Assembly (NCBI RefSeq): GCF_014205765.1
Contig: NZ_JACIIZ010000027.1
Location: 1 to 42,129, forward strand
Source: Nitrospirillum iridis
GTDB taxonomy: Bacteria; Pseudomonadota; Alphaproteobacteria; Azospirillales; Azospirillaceae
DNA: 42,129 nucleotides
Direction of reading: 5' to 3'
The notes below the pieces were generated by a model. That model searched no databases. It was given only the letters and a program-made list of their open reading frames with translations, and was not told the origin of the DNA. Position 1 is the first letter of the stretch; every line of letters begins with the position of its first letter. Position numbers and translations under genes: made by a program. Positions 1-9,169 of the stretch are shown in pieces.

Positions 1-287
1 CGACTTGTCTCCCGGGCGAAGAAGGCTGCAGCGTTTTTTAACAGATCCCGTTCTTGGCGCAGAATCTTGTTCTCTTGCCGAAGCCGCGCCAGTTCTTTCT
101 CAACATCCGGGTGTGGGCCCGAAAGTAGTTCTGTCTCTGTCGCTTGCGTCTTCCAACGCTGCAACGTCGATTTCCCGATCCCAAGATCCCCCGCCACTTC
201 CGCAACCGTCCGCCCGCTCGTCGATAAAATCCGAAGCGCTTCCTCCTTGAAAGCCCCCGTGATCTGCGACCGCTTCGCCCGCGCCAT
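1..287 (-). CDS. IS3-family transposase OrfA (partial at window edge)
   Basis: This is the first open reading frame of an IS3-family insertion sequence, the DNA-binding subunit of the transposase. The translation starts MARAKRSQITGAFKEEAL. It has a helix-turn-helix around residues 23-45 (TVAEVAGDLGIGKSTLQRW), then a leucine-zipper-like heptad stretch, and ends near the edge with the AAAFFARE motif typical of OrfA C-termini. The start at 287 is chosen because GGAGGTGAAG lies directly in front of it; an in-frame ATG at 299 is possible. About 95 residues are visible, close to full OrfA length. OrfB would lie outside the window. Confident as a family call; whether the copy is intact cannot be seen. 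Confidence 0.85.
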   Translation of the reverse strand, partial: MARAKRSQITGAFKEEALRILSTSGRTVAEVAGDLGIGKSTLQRWKTQATETELLSGPHPDVEKELARLRQENKILRQERDLLKNAAAFFARETS

Positions 288-323
288 CTTCACCTCCATC
301 ATTCCCAAATTTTAGGGTGATGG

Positions 324-351
324 CTCTCCACTTTTCCAGGGCAAGTCCACA
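324..351 (-). repeat. Probable terminal inverted repeat of the IS3-family element
   Basis: Upstream of orfA on the minus strand lies TGTGGACTTGCCCTGGAAAA followed by GTGGAGAG. This fits an IS3-family left end, which starts with TG and lies some tens of bases before orfA. The exact outer base (349 or 351) cannot be fixed without the other end of the element. Confidence 0.55.
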
Positions 352-866
352 TCAGGAACCTCAGCTCTTGAAATAATTGAGTCTTTTGATCGGAAATCAT
401 AAATCGTAATTTCGCTATCTATCGAAAAAAAGCCGCTAACGCCCCTCAGCGTCGTTTATGTCCGCTAACCACAGATGGGCTCTCAAAAGTCCGTCAAACT
501 CCCTCTTCCCGCATGCCATGCGCTTACCGTCAAACGCCAGTACGTACCCCAGAGCATCGTCGGCGACCTACTGGGCGCGGAGAGCTGGCGCTTCAAGAAC
601 CGTACCTGACGGCCATCCCGAGGCTCCCGTCACTGCCCCGGCCCCTACCGCCGCAGGTTCCCACGGTGGGCGCACAACCACCTCCCGTACCTCCGCTCAG
701 CGCATCGCCACGTGCACTGTGCCCCGGGGACGGGCCCCTCCTATGCGCCACCGGGACAATCCGACATGAACTGCGGTTCAAAACCTCAACGCCATGGGTC
801 AGCATTCGACGCCTATGCTGAGCCAATGTTCGGCGCTGACTGATACGCAGTTCACCAGACTCGCGA
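352..866. other. Non-coding or degenerate stretch between IS end and SLATT-like gene
   Basis: No convincing gene is present. The open frames here are proline- and arginine-rich or lack start signals, as expected for random GC-rich DNA. A 44-codon frame at 475-609 ends in residues SWRFKNRT, which faintly recalls IstB C-termini and could be a transposon scar. An inverted repeat lies at 799-821. The stretch looks like a junction left by past insertions. Confidence 0.5.
799..821. repeat. Inverted repeat downstream of the SLATT-like gene
   Basis: TCAGCAT (799-805) and ATGCTGA (815-821) form a perfect 7-bp stem with a 9-nt loop, about 45 nt past the stop codon of the minus-strand gene ending at 867. 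No T-run follows directly on the minus strand, so it is at best a weak terminator or an RNA 3' end stabiliser. Confidence 0.3.
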
Positions 867-2027
867 TTAAGATGCAGCTAATTCCATCGCATCGTCAGTC
901 GTGATGGCCATCCAATCAAGCAGCTCGACCATCATCAAACGTTCGAATGCGCAAATGTCACGAACGATCTCGCTTATCCGCACGCTGGCGTTGCCGCTCA
1001 ATCTGGCTGCTAGACCGTCTTGTTTCGAGCTGTCCTGCCAATGCTCGATCGCGCGCAGCTGCTGCGAATAGCGATGCTTGAGGCTGCGCTGGTTCTGTCC
1101 GAGATAGGCGCTCGACGAAGCGCCGGCGAGCCCGACACAGATGAGGAAGATAAACAGGGCAGCATTCGCAACCACATCATTGTGAGCAGTCAGGGCCACT
1201 AGTTTGACGCAGCCGGCAATCGCCGCCACGACGAAGGTGCAAGCCATGAACCGACCTCGGTTGTGGTGGCTGCGCTCAAGCCGTTCGAGTGAGTCTTCGA
1301 ACCAGCGTGCCTGCCTATGTGGTCGGACTGACCAGTAGGACCGCAGATCATCATCGGACGGGTCTGCTTCGGCGACAGCAAGGCCGAGATCCGCAATCCG
1401 CTTCCGAGCCAATACCCCGGTACTCGCCAGCAATGTTTGTGGATCCTGGGTGATCGCGCTTTCCCATTCGGCCAACAGGCACTCCACGCGATGGGTCAGC
1501 GCAGGTCCTGGCGAGGTTAGAAGATAGTCTACAGTGAGCCATTGGCGGAGAAATTCGGCAACCGCACGCCGGCGCAACCAGGCTGTTCGATATCGGCCCG
1601 ATCGGCGGAACGCAGAGAAACTCACAATCAGAGCAGCGAGATCGAAGGAAGAAGAGGCGAAATGAATGAAATTTGAATCCCTCCAGAGCGTGACGCCCAG
1701 CGCCGTCACGACGAGAGCGCCAAAAAGTACGGCGCTGGCTGCAACCAACTGCGCGAGGGTGCGATCCTGGAAGGCCTTCGCCTCTGCGTGAACGGAGGCG
1801 AGCAACTGTCGCATCGCCTTGTCGCGCTGTTTGTGTGCGGATCGCTCCGCGGGTGAAAAGGTCATTAGCCAGGCTGGTGGCGTGCTTGATCGCTCATGCT
1901 TGATACGAGCGAACAAGCCTACGCGGCGGCGAATGGTGATCGCGGCACTCAGCGCGCCCAGCGTAAAGGCCCCCGCTGTCCCCGCGAGTATACCGACAAC
2001 GATCTCGACGATTTGGTTCTCGGCCAC
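867..2027 (-). CDS. SLATT-like multi-pass membrane protein (putative defence effector)
   Basis: This 386-residue protein has about five hydrophobic segments (roughly residues 7-32, 93-115, 122-140, 260-280 and 287-309). Two charged motifs precede membrane segments or cytosolic helices: YRTAWLRRRAVAEFLRQ (146-161), and YWSVRPHRQARWFEDSLERL (231-250) just before a two-helix hairpin. This arrangement resembles SLATT/DUF4231 proteins, two-helix membrane proteins known as proposed pore-type effectors in nucleotide-signalling conflict systems. The start is GTG at 2027, with a stop codon four codons upstream in frame and only a weak ribosome site. It lies 130 nt downstream of the unknown 130-residue gene and in the same direction as the TIR-NACHT gene, so it is probably part of that cluster. 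The family call rests on motif pattern, not a search. Confidence 0.55.
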   Translation of the reverse strand: MAENQIVEIVVGILAGTAGAFTLGALSAAITIRRRVGLFARIKHERSSTPPAWLMTFSPAERSAHKQRDKAMRQLLASVHAEAKAFQDRTLAQLVAASAVLFGALVVTALGVTLWRDSNFIHFASSSFDLAALIVSFSAFRRSGRYRTAWLRRRAVAEFLRQWLTVDYLLTSPGPALTHRVECLLAEWESAITQDPQTLLASTGVLARKRIADLGLAVAEADPSDDDLRSYWSVRPHRQARWFEDSLERLERSHHNRGRFMACTFVVAAIAGCVKLVALTAHNDVVANAALFIFLICVGLAGASSSAYLGQNQRSLKHRYSQQLRAIEHWQDSSKQDGLAARLSGNASVRISEIVRDICAFERLMMVELLDWMAITTDDAMELAAS

Positions 2028-2156
2028 GGGCGGTCGTTCCTATGCGGGAGTAAGGATGAAGATGCCGCACCGCTGGGACAGCAGCCAAAACGGATATCCT
2101 GCAAGTGGCGGCGTGATTTGCGCCACAGCGGACATCGGCGCAGCGCGATTTCCAGT

Positions 2157-2549
2157 TCAACTCTTCTTGCCGAATCGATCGGCCCAGCGCGACCCGCTGC
2201 TCGGGGATGGCGGATTGGGATCGGGTTCCTGGCCATGGCCAAGGACACGCATCCGTTCTGCGATCTCTGCGAGCGGATCAATATCGCGAAAAAAAGTGCG
2301 CGGATCTGTTCCGTACATGCGCGCGACCTCTTCGGTGACGATATAAGGCGGCATCTCGCCCTCAGCCGAGACGACGATCTCACCAAAATCGTCAAATTTG
2401 TACAGATCTATTGCGCCTGCAGCCTCGGCAGCCTTGAATGCCTCGAATTGGGACGGCTTGAGGGCAACGTAGCACCAGAAGGGGCCGCCATGATCCATCA
2501 CGCCCTTGAGCAGCATGATGATGCGCGACACATCATCGGCAGTTATCAT
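2157..2549 (-). CDS. Conserved-looking hypothetical protein in TIR-NACHT cluster
   Basis: This is a small soluble protein of 130 residues, not recognised. Its N-terminal two thirds look like a compact alpha/beta fold (motif PFWCYVALKPSQFEAFKAAE around residues 24-43, then a hydrophobic strand EIVVSAEGEMPPYIV), followed by a helical part. It ends in a Pro/Ser-rich tail (PDPNPPSPSSGS). The start at 2549 is preferred over the in-frame ATG at 2570 because AAGGAGAG sits 5 nt before it. It begins 60 nt after the TIR-NACHT stop codon and is very likely co-transcribed with it. It could be an adaptor, regulator or inhibitor of the large protein, but nothing in the sequence says which. Confidence 0.7.
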   Translation of the reverse strand: MITADDVSRIIMLLKGVMDHGGPFWCYVALKPSQFEAFKAAEAAGAIDLYKFDDFGEIVVSAEGEMPPYIVTEEVARMYGTDPRTFFRDIDPLAEIAERMRVLGHGQEPDPNPPSPSSGSRWADRFGKKS

Positions 2550-2609
2550 TGCCTCTCCTTTCGACGGCATGCGAAACGCTCACCGAGCAGAATCTCGCGC
2601 GGCGAGACC

Positions 2610-5600
2610 TCATGACTGGGCGCCGTCTGCAAAGAAAAGTTCGGTGGCGGCAACATTGGTGAGCGTTCCGCACGAGACAATACAGCCCTCGTCGTTTATT
2701 TGCGTTGATGGCATGAAAAGATGCAAAGAGTGAGTGGCCACTGGACTTGTGTCGAAGTTTTCCAAGGCGAGCCGAGCCGCACGCCGCGTCGCAATTTCAG
2801 CGCCCGCGTCACGTGCGAGAATGCCGAGCAGCCTAATTGCAAGCAGGACAGTCCGCGGCCGGGCGCTTGTTAGAGCTTCCAGGATTAAGGGCAAAGTTGC
2901 AGCCTCGACTCTACCGACGCCCAACAGACTCTGTTCAACCAGAACCCAGTTGCCAAGATCGGGACGCCCAGAAACCGTGATCAGCGACTTGACGCAGCCC
3001 TCATCAAGATGACGCAGAAGGCATGCCAACGAAATAACGGTCGTGTGCGACACACCCCGCGGCGGCGCGTCAATGATAGCTGCTAGAAATTTCATCAGCT
3101 CGGCTTCGCCACCGAGATGGGATTTAAGCGCCGACGCGACCAGTGATGGCGTGACTAGAGCATATTCAAAACAGAGGGTCGCAACCAGGCCCGCAAGTTC
3201 ATAATCTGGACAAGGAAAGCGTGTGAGCTCGACCAAAAGTTCGGAAGCCAGTCGAACTGCGTCTGATCCCACTCGATTCCGCAGCTCATGGCAAGCAAAA
3301 TGATTGTGGCGATAGGGATGAGCTTGTCCGGCTAGTTGGGTTTTTGCACTCAGGAACCGATCCATAGCATCATAACTGGTCTCCGCCTTGGACATCGTGT
3401 CACGGATGTCGATCCGTGCCATTTCAAGTGCCAACTTAAAGGCAGCCACGCGACGCTCGGGTTGTCTTTCCTGGGCGATGACAGATTCGATCAACATACA
3501 GAGACTTGCGCCGCCATCTGGAAAAATTCGGAATGGCGCCGTGTCGTTCGTCGATCCCAGGGCGCTAATTAAACTCGCGAGCTTATCAGCCGAGATGGGG
3601 CGGACATAGGTTACCGGGCGCTTTTCGCCACTGGGTGCGTCCAACTGCTTTTCCTCAACGCGCTGCGACAGATCAAGGCCGCCCAAGGCAAGGATGAAGC
3701 CAGCCTGGAGTTGGGGAGCGCGTCCCTTCATTCTATCTGCTAAGGCGTGCATTGCCTCCATATTCGTCCACGTCAAACAGTCGAGAAGGAAGGTGATGGC
3801 AGCCTGATCTTCCGGCACCTCATCCATATGCTCGAACAGTTGTTCAATCGGCGTAGCCCCGTGAAACTCAATGTCCATGACCATACAGGCAAGGAGCACG
3901 CGAATATCAGCGTTGGCTGGATCTACACCGCGCTGTCCCAACCAGAGCAAGGTCTCAAAGCCCACATCGTCAAAATTGGTATCGGGGCGCTCGCGCTTCA
4001 TGAGCAAACGGCCGCGACTAAGCATACAGGTTGCCTGCGCTGCGAGATCCTCATCATCGCTTCGCAACGCCTGCAGAAGGGGCTCCAATACGCGGCGGTC
4101 CCGCCGAGCACGAGTCTTGACGATAGCGAGCGCGGCAATCCAGGCTAATGGATGGCTGGGGTTGTCCAACCAACGCTCGCAGGCAAAGAGACTGAAGCTG
4201 GTCTGAATTCGCATTTCCTTCGCGCGAGCGACCGACGGCGAGGGGCAAATCCCGACGCGCTGCTCGGCTCTTGCCATTTCGAGTAACAGGTCCGCCATCT
4301 CGACCGTCAGGTCACTGATCTTTAAAGTCTGTGGCGGCGCATCATGTCCAGAACCGGCAAGCCCTTCCAGGAGATCGGCGCAGGTCTGCGCGATATAGAG
4401 AATGACTCCTGCGTCGCCATGGCCCGTCATGTCGGGCCTGATACATGACGCCAGTCGCGCGTTGCGCAAGCCAGCCGGTATGGTGCGACTGGACAATGAT
4501 GGGAAGGCTTTGCCCTTTCGCCTTCTTTCCCGCGCAAACAAGCGATGAAAACTTGCGGCATCGGCGCGCTGCTGCGCGGGATCGGCGATGGCATCAATTG
4601 CGAGGACCGCCTCCCGCTCCAAATCCTGAGCGGGATAGTTGGGTTGAGCGGCGAGGCGCAGCAGACCGCGCCATCGTTGCGACGGTTCGACGATGGACCG
4701 TGCCGCGCCAAGCGCGGCGGTTCGAAAGCCGGGCGCCGCATCCCGGCTTGCAAGCTTCGCCAGTCGTTCCGCGATGTCGAGACGAAGGACCGGGCTATCG
4801 ATCCGCTCAAGAAGTGCGGCTGCCTGATCGATGCCGTCGGCCCAATGCATCGCTTCGACCATGCCAAGCGCGTATCGCGCCTGATGATAGGGGTCGTCCG
4901 AGTTCGCGACAAGTTCGCCCGCCTCCTCGATGCCCATCGACCAAGTCAACACACTGCGCGGCAACGAAGCGTACGGCGCGAGACTTGCGGCTTGGAGCTT
5001 GGACTGAGCGCGGAGCCGGTCGAACAAAGTGCTCGCTTGCGCCGAACGCAGACTCATATCGTCGCCGGCATCGAAAACCGCCGCCATGTCGAAGACCGCC
5101 AGCGTGAATTCGTTTCTATCCTGATCGATGGGCCATGGCAGCGCCGTGCCTAGACCCAGCCGTGATCGAGCCCAAGCCAAGGTCACTGACTCGCTAAGCG
5201 CCTGGAGTATAGGCAGCAGTGTCGCTGTCGGCAATCCGGTCTGGGCGTCCAGCGCGACAGCCGCAGAGTATTGCCGATAATTATCGTCAAAACCGAGCAG
5301 GCGGTAGGCTAAACGCTCGGCAAAGGCGCGAGGATGCGAATGGTCCACGGCATCGGAGACGCAAAGCGGTGCTTGGGGAATGAATTCGCTCACAGTCGCG
5401 AGCGCCTGAATCGCGCTTTGCTCATCGGTTGCAGCAAGCGCTTGGAAATGCGCCGCGAGATGTTGTCCAGCATGCAGGACACCATCGAGCCCCGAGGCAA
5501 GGATGGATTGGAGAAGCAGTACGAGGGCCCGCCGCTGTTCATCATTTGCGAAACCGATCAGGTCGTACGCCGATTTGCGTCCCATTATATCGGCCAGCGC

Positions 5601-8600
5601 CTCACACAGGATGGAGGCGGCATAGTCGCGAGCGGTCATTCTCTGACGGCTTAAGAAGCGCCAAACCGCTTGGCGCATCCTGTCAAACCATCCTCCGGAC
5701 GATCGCAGAAAGGCCTCGACATTTGCGGGCAAGGGAGCCGTTTGACCGCCTGAGGGCGGCATAAGATAAGGGGGCGCCACGTCCTTGAATGTGGGCGCAA
5801 AGAAAAGATCGAGATTGACCGCAAGATAATAGATCGGATCGTCAGCCCCGAACATCATCCTGAATTCTGGAAAATATTCGAGTGCGGTGTGGCGAGCTGC
5901 GTCGTTGAAGTTAATAAATTGAAGAAAGCGCCGATATTCGATTAGGGTAGCAAGCCGACCGCGATATTCAAAACCGCGCCCCAGCGTGACCTCAGCGAGG
6001 GCGCGCATATCGCCCCAACAATTGAGATCGATTGGGACATATTCAGCTCCTGACAAGGAGGTCGGACCGCTGCGTGCACCGCTCGCGCGCTTGAGGCGGC
6101 CATCAACCTCCTCGTCGAACAGATTGAAGCGGTTGATATATGCGTAACGCCCCCGCTCGGCTCGGCGGCGAACGACCTGATAGACGGTCTCCCCCGGATA
6201 GGGCGCCCGGGCAAGATGCCGCAGTCCGTCGAGCGCATTCTTACGATTGGCCTCCATCTGTCGGTCCATCGCCATCATTTTCGCGCTGCCGCCCAACTCG
6301 CCGTGGACAGTCTCGCTGCGGACCTGTTGGAGAGCCTGTAGAATCGGAAACTGCTCGGCAGCGCAGTCAAACTGTTCCGCCCTCCCCAGCGCCACTTCAA
6401 GCTCGAAGCTGCACCAATGACGGTCAAGAATGATGCGAGCCACGATCCGGCTGAAGGCGGCAGGCCCTTCCTCGAGCAGGCTGATGAGAGACTGTTCAAG
6501 CCGATCCGCATCGCGCCGTCCGAAGGCATAGAGAGCGGCGACCGTTCGCGCCCTAGCATAAGCCGGAATGGCGTTCCAATCCCCAGCAACGAGGTCGCTA
6601 AGCATGGAACGAACGACGCGAGCGAGTATCGCGTCGCTCGGCAGATCCGGCATCTCTCCGAGTGCTTCGGCGAGAAGCCGGCCGATCCGCGCTTGGCCTA
6701 CCGGTTCAGTGGCGGCGTTCAGAAGCATGTTGAACAAGGCGTCGCGCTCGACCACCTTTTCCGCCCCGGCATAAAAAGACGAGCCCAGCAGTAGCAGCAA
6801 TGGTTCGCGCCACCGTGGTTCAGTCAATTGGCTAAGTCCCAGACCGCCTTGTAGCGTCACTTCCGCAAGCCAGAGGCCTGCGAAATATTCCTGAAAGGTT
6901 CGATGGACGAAGGCCCATATTTCCGGTGATCGCTTCACCAACAGTCCGAGACGCTTGCCATTTTCGTCGAGAAAGTCTTGGACAAATTTGGTGCGCTCGC
7001 GGTCGCTCGCAAAGCTCGGTTCGATCGTCCTGAGACGGTCTCGCATCTTAGTGATAAGCGCCGCTTCCTCGATCAATGCCGGACCACTCTTACCATGAAG
7101 ATCGTAAGCGAGGGGTGCGAGCCACTGATAAAGAAAGCCCAGATCCATGTCAGTTTTGCGCTGCTCTTTCAACATGGAGACGAGCGCGCGGTCGTAGATT
7201 TGCGCGCGATGATCGGGAAATTGCTCGTTTTCTTCAAATACGCGGGCAAGCAGGGTCGCAAGGAGTGGAATCCCAGCCAGATCGGCAACGCTGCTGCGAT
7301 GGCGGGCGTAGACCTTTTCATGCAGGGACTGCGCCCGCGCTTGAGGTGCCTCGACCTCCCCGAACGCTTCGCTGCGATAAAGGCGGGTCCAGAAGTCGAG
7401 CACGACCGCGGGTGTCATGCGGTCCACCACCACATGGGGCCATTGCGCCGACAGTGGAAGAGCATGATAGCCAACGATTCGGCTGGTCACGAGCAGACGA
7501 TTGGCGCGCCCCGGCTGCGCGTCGGGATCGGCGCTTGTATAGAGTTCGGCGAATTGTTCGATCAGCGCGATCGTGTCCGGGCGGTGATGCTCGTCGATTT
7601 CATCCAGCCCATCGAGCAGCACCAGCAAGCGCCCTTTGGCTAGCGTCTCGACGACGACTTGATGGGCAATAGTTTCACGGTCGGGAAAAGCGATATGATC
7701 AATCTGACAGGCGAGTCTCATGGCAAGGAACGTGACAAGGTCACTGGCGCCATGAATCTGGATGTTCGCGCTCAGCTCAGGCACCGGAAGGTGGATCGGT
7801 AGGCGCAGCGGTCCCAACGAGACATAGTTGTCAACCTCCTCATCCTTCTCGTCGTGGCGCGCCGTAGGATCGACATGGGATTTCAGCGCCTGGACCGACA
7901 GCTCTTGTTGAAGCGGATCCTCGCTCGCGGCCCAAGCCTCCGCAAAACGTAAGGCAAGCCAGTTCAGAAGCGTCGTCTTGCCTGCCGCTGGTTCACCAAG
8001 AATGATGACGTGTCCGTGGCTGGCAATCAGGTCCGAGAGTTTCGTGGTGCCGCCAGCCACAGCGAAAGGATCAAGCGCCGCTGCCAAGCCCTGCGGCATG
8101 CCGGGCATGACCGGGTGCGGAAGGATATGCGCCGCGCGCGCCGCGGTTAGGCGTGTGATGCGGTCTTCGAAAGCGCCGGGACCTTGCAAATGGATCAGCT
8201 CGCGATCTGGATCCAGCAGTTCGTCCTGCGCCGCCTGCCGTTCGGAGGCCGTGAGCGCGTCTCCACGCAACGGTGTGTAAACCGCATCGAGTGGCACGCG
8301 CGTCCCGCCGAATAGCAGCAGAACGCCCTTGTCACGGATGAGCGCCCGCATCGCAAGGTTGACAAGCTGCCTTGCGGATGAACGTTCCGCCCGCCGCCGT
8401 CGTTCGCCTTCGACATGGGCACGCATTCGGGCGATCTCACCATCCAGTTCATCGACTGCATCCATGAATGTGCTGTTACGCAGCGCGGCGGGCGCCGTTG
8501 CATGGGCCCCCGGCTCAAGCGCGATGAGAAAGAAGCCAAGATTGGGATTGATAGTGGCCTGCAACGTCCTAGCGACAAGGACTTCATCCCAGACTTTGCT

Positions 8601-8900
8601 ACGCTTTTTGGCGGGGGTCGCCACATCGTTGGTATTCGGGCTCGCCACAACCACGATACCACATGCGCCCTCTGCCATTGCTCTGGTCAAATGCTGCAAC
8701 CAGTCCTCGTTGCTGCCGTCGAGCCCCCAGACGAAATCCGTCGACTTGATCGTCAGATCCTTGATCTTACCGGGACGGTCGATTCCCATCGGGATGCCAG
8801 CTTCATGCAGGCGTTCGAGCAACGCGCAGAATTTCGGCGCGTCCTTGTCGTCATTAGCGTGTGAAATGAACAGGAACAGGCTGTCGTCACGCTGCGCCAT
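2610..8900 (-). CDS. TIR-NACHT STAND NTPase with very long helical C-terminus
   Basis: This is a 2096-residue single-chain immune-type protein. Residues 5-130 form a TIR domain (SLFLFISHANDDKD at the start; WDEVLVA at 104-110, where E106 sits at the position of the NAD-cleaving glutamate of active TIRs). A NACHT P-loop ATPase follows: Walker A GEPAAGKTT (302-310), Walker B LLVLLDGLDEID (425-436), sensor LLVTSR (469-474), and the NACHT-tail motif FVHRTFQEYFAGLW (664-677). The remaining roughly 1400 residues are rich in Leu and Ala helices, probably HEAT- or ARM-like repeats that sense a ligand. By family knowledge, sensing would drive oligomerisation and TIR-mediated NAD depletion, giving abortive infection. 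The start at 8900 has GGGGGCGGA in front. The gene is intact and heads a three-gene minus-strand cluster. Confidence 0.85.
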   Translation of the reverse strand: MAQRDDSLFLFISHANDDKDAPKFCALLERLHEAGIPMGIDRPGKIKDLTIKSTDFVWGLDGSNEDWLQHLTRAMAEGACGIVVVASPNTNDVATPAKKRSKVWDEVLVARTLQATINPNLGFFLIALEPGAHATAPAALRNSTFMDAVDELDGEIARMRAHVEGERRRRAERSSARQLVNLAMRALIRDKGVLLLFGGTRVPLDAVYTPLRGDALTASERQAAQDELLDPDRELIHLQGPGAFEDRITRLTAARAAHILPHPVMPGMPQGLAAALDPFAVAGGTTKLSDLIASHGHVIILGEPAAGKTTLLNWLALRFAEAWAASEDPLQQELSVQALKSHVDPTARHDEKDEEVDNYVSLGPLRLPIHLPVPELSANIQIHGASDLVTFLAMRLACQIDHIAFPDRETIAHQVVVETLAKGRLLVLLDGLDEIDEHHRPDTIALIEQFAELYTSADPDAQPGRANRLLVTSRIVGYHALPLSAQWPHVVVDRMTPAVVLDFWTRLYRSEAFGEVEAPQARAQSLHEKVYARHRSSVADLAGIPLLATLLARVFEENEQFPDHRAQIYDRALVSMLKEQRKTDMDLGFLYQWLAPLAYDLHGKSGPALIEEAALITKMRDRLRTIEPSFASDRERTKFVQDFLDENGKRLGLLVKRSPEIWAFVHRTFQEYFAGLWLAEVTLQGGLGLSQLTEPRWREPLLLLLGSSFYAGAEKVVERDALFNMLLNAATEPVGQARIGRLLAEALGEMPDLPSDAILARVVRSMLSDLVAGDWNAIPAYARARTVAALYAFGRRDADRLEQSLISLLEEGPAAFSRIVARIILDRHWCSFELEVALGRAEQFDCAAEQFPILQALQQVRSETVHGELGGSAKMMAMDRQMEANRKNALDGLRHLARAPYPGETVYQVVRRRAERGRYAYINRFNLFDEEVDGRLKRASGARSGPTSLSGAEYVPIDLNCWGDMRALAEVTLGRGFEYRGRLATLIEYRRFLQFINFNDAARHTALEYFPEFRMMFGADDPIYYLAVNLDLFFAPTFKDVAPPYLMPPSGGQTAPLPANVEAFLRSSGGWFDRMRQAVWRFLSRQRMTARDYAASILCEALADIMGRKSAYDLIGFANDEQRRALVLLLQSILASGLDGVLHAGQHLAAHFQALAATDEQSAIQALATVSEFIPQAPLCVSDAVDHSHPRAFAERLAYRLLGFDDNYRQYSAAVALDAQTGLPTATLLPILQALSESVTLAWARSRLGLGTALPWPIDQDRNEFTLAVFDMAAVFDAGDDMSLRSAQASTLFDRLRAQSKLQAASLAPYASLPRSVLTWSMGIEEAGELVANSDDPYHQARYALGMVEAMHWADGIDQAAALLERIDSPVLRLDIAERLAKLASRDAAPGFRTAALGAARSIVEPSQRWRGLLRLAAQPNYPAQDLEREAVLAIDAIADPAQQRADAASFHRLFARERRRKGKAFPSLSSRTIPAGLRNARLASCIRPDMTGHGDAGVILYIAQTCADLLEGLAGSGHDAPPQTLKISDLTVEMADLLLEMARAEQRVGICPSPSVARAKEMRIQTSFSLFACERWLDNPSHPLAWIAALAIVKTRARRDRRVLEPLLQALRSDDEDLAAQATCMLSRGRLLMKRERPDTNFDDVGFETLLWLGQRGVDPANADIRVLLACMVMDIEFHGATPIEQLFEHMDEVPEDQAAITFLLDCLTWTNMEAMHALADRMKGRAPQLQAGFILALGGLDLSQRVEEKQLDAPSGEKRPVTYVRPISADKLASLISALGSTNDTAPFRIFPDGGASLCMLIESVIAQERQPERRVAAFKLALEMARIDIRDTMSKAETSYDAMDRFLSAKTQLAGQAHPYRHNHFACHELRNRVGSDAVRLASELLVELTRFPCPDYELAGLVATLCFEYALVTPSLVASALKSHLGGEAELMKFLAAIIDAPPRGVSHTTVISLACLLRHLDEGCVKSLITVSGRPDLGNWVLVEQSLLGVGRVEAATLPLILEALTSARPRTVLLAIRLLGILARDAGAEIATRRAARLALENFDTSPVATHSLHLFMPSTQINDEGCIVSCGTLTNVAATELFFADGAQS

Positions 8901-9169
8901 TCATTCCGCCCCCAATAATTGCGTATGAAGCTGGGACTGCGCGACGCTAACGACGCGAATAACCCGCATTCGCTCTGAATTCACTCTCGCCACCGCTTAT
9001 GATGACCGAATAATAGGTTTCGGGAGAGGTAGTCCTTAAGCTGAACGATCGGTATGAAGGTGCAAAATTCCCGCATAATCAGAAAGTATGTTCCGCATCT
9101 ATTGCGCTGGCGGCTGGATTCCTCCACTCTTCAACAAAATTTACCGCCTCAAATAAGTATGATAATATC
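8901..9169. other. Intergenic region upstream of the TIR-NACHT gene
   Basis: This 269-nt gap lies between the NlpC/P60 gene and the TIR-NACHT gene, both on the minus strand. It is AT-rich compared with the TIR-NACHT coding sequence and must hold the promoter of that cluster unless the genes are co-transcribed. No clear -35/-10 pair or strong hairpin was found. Confidence 0.4.

Noticed and set aside
593-826. 77-codon minus-strand frame in the left intergenic region
   Set aside because: It is Gly/Arg/Ser-rich with no ribosome site and no natural protein pattern.
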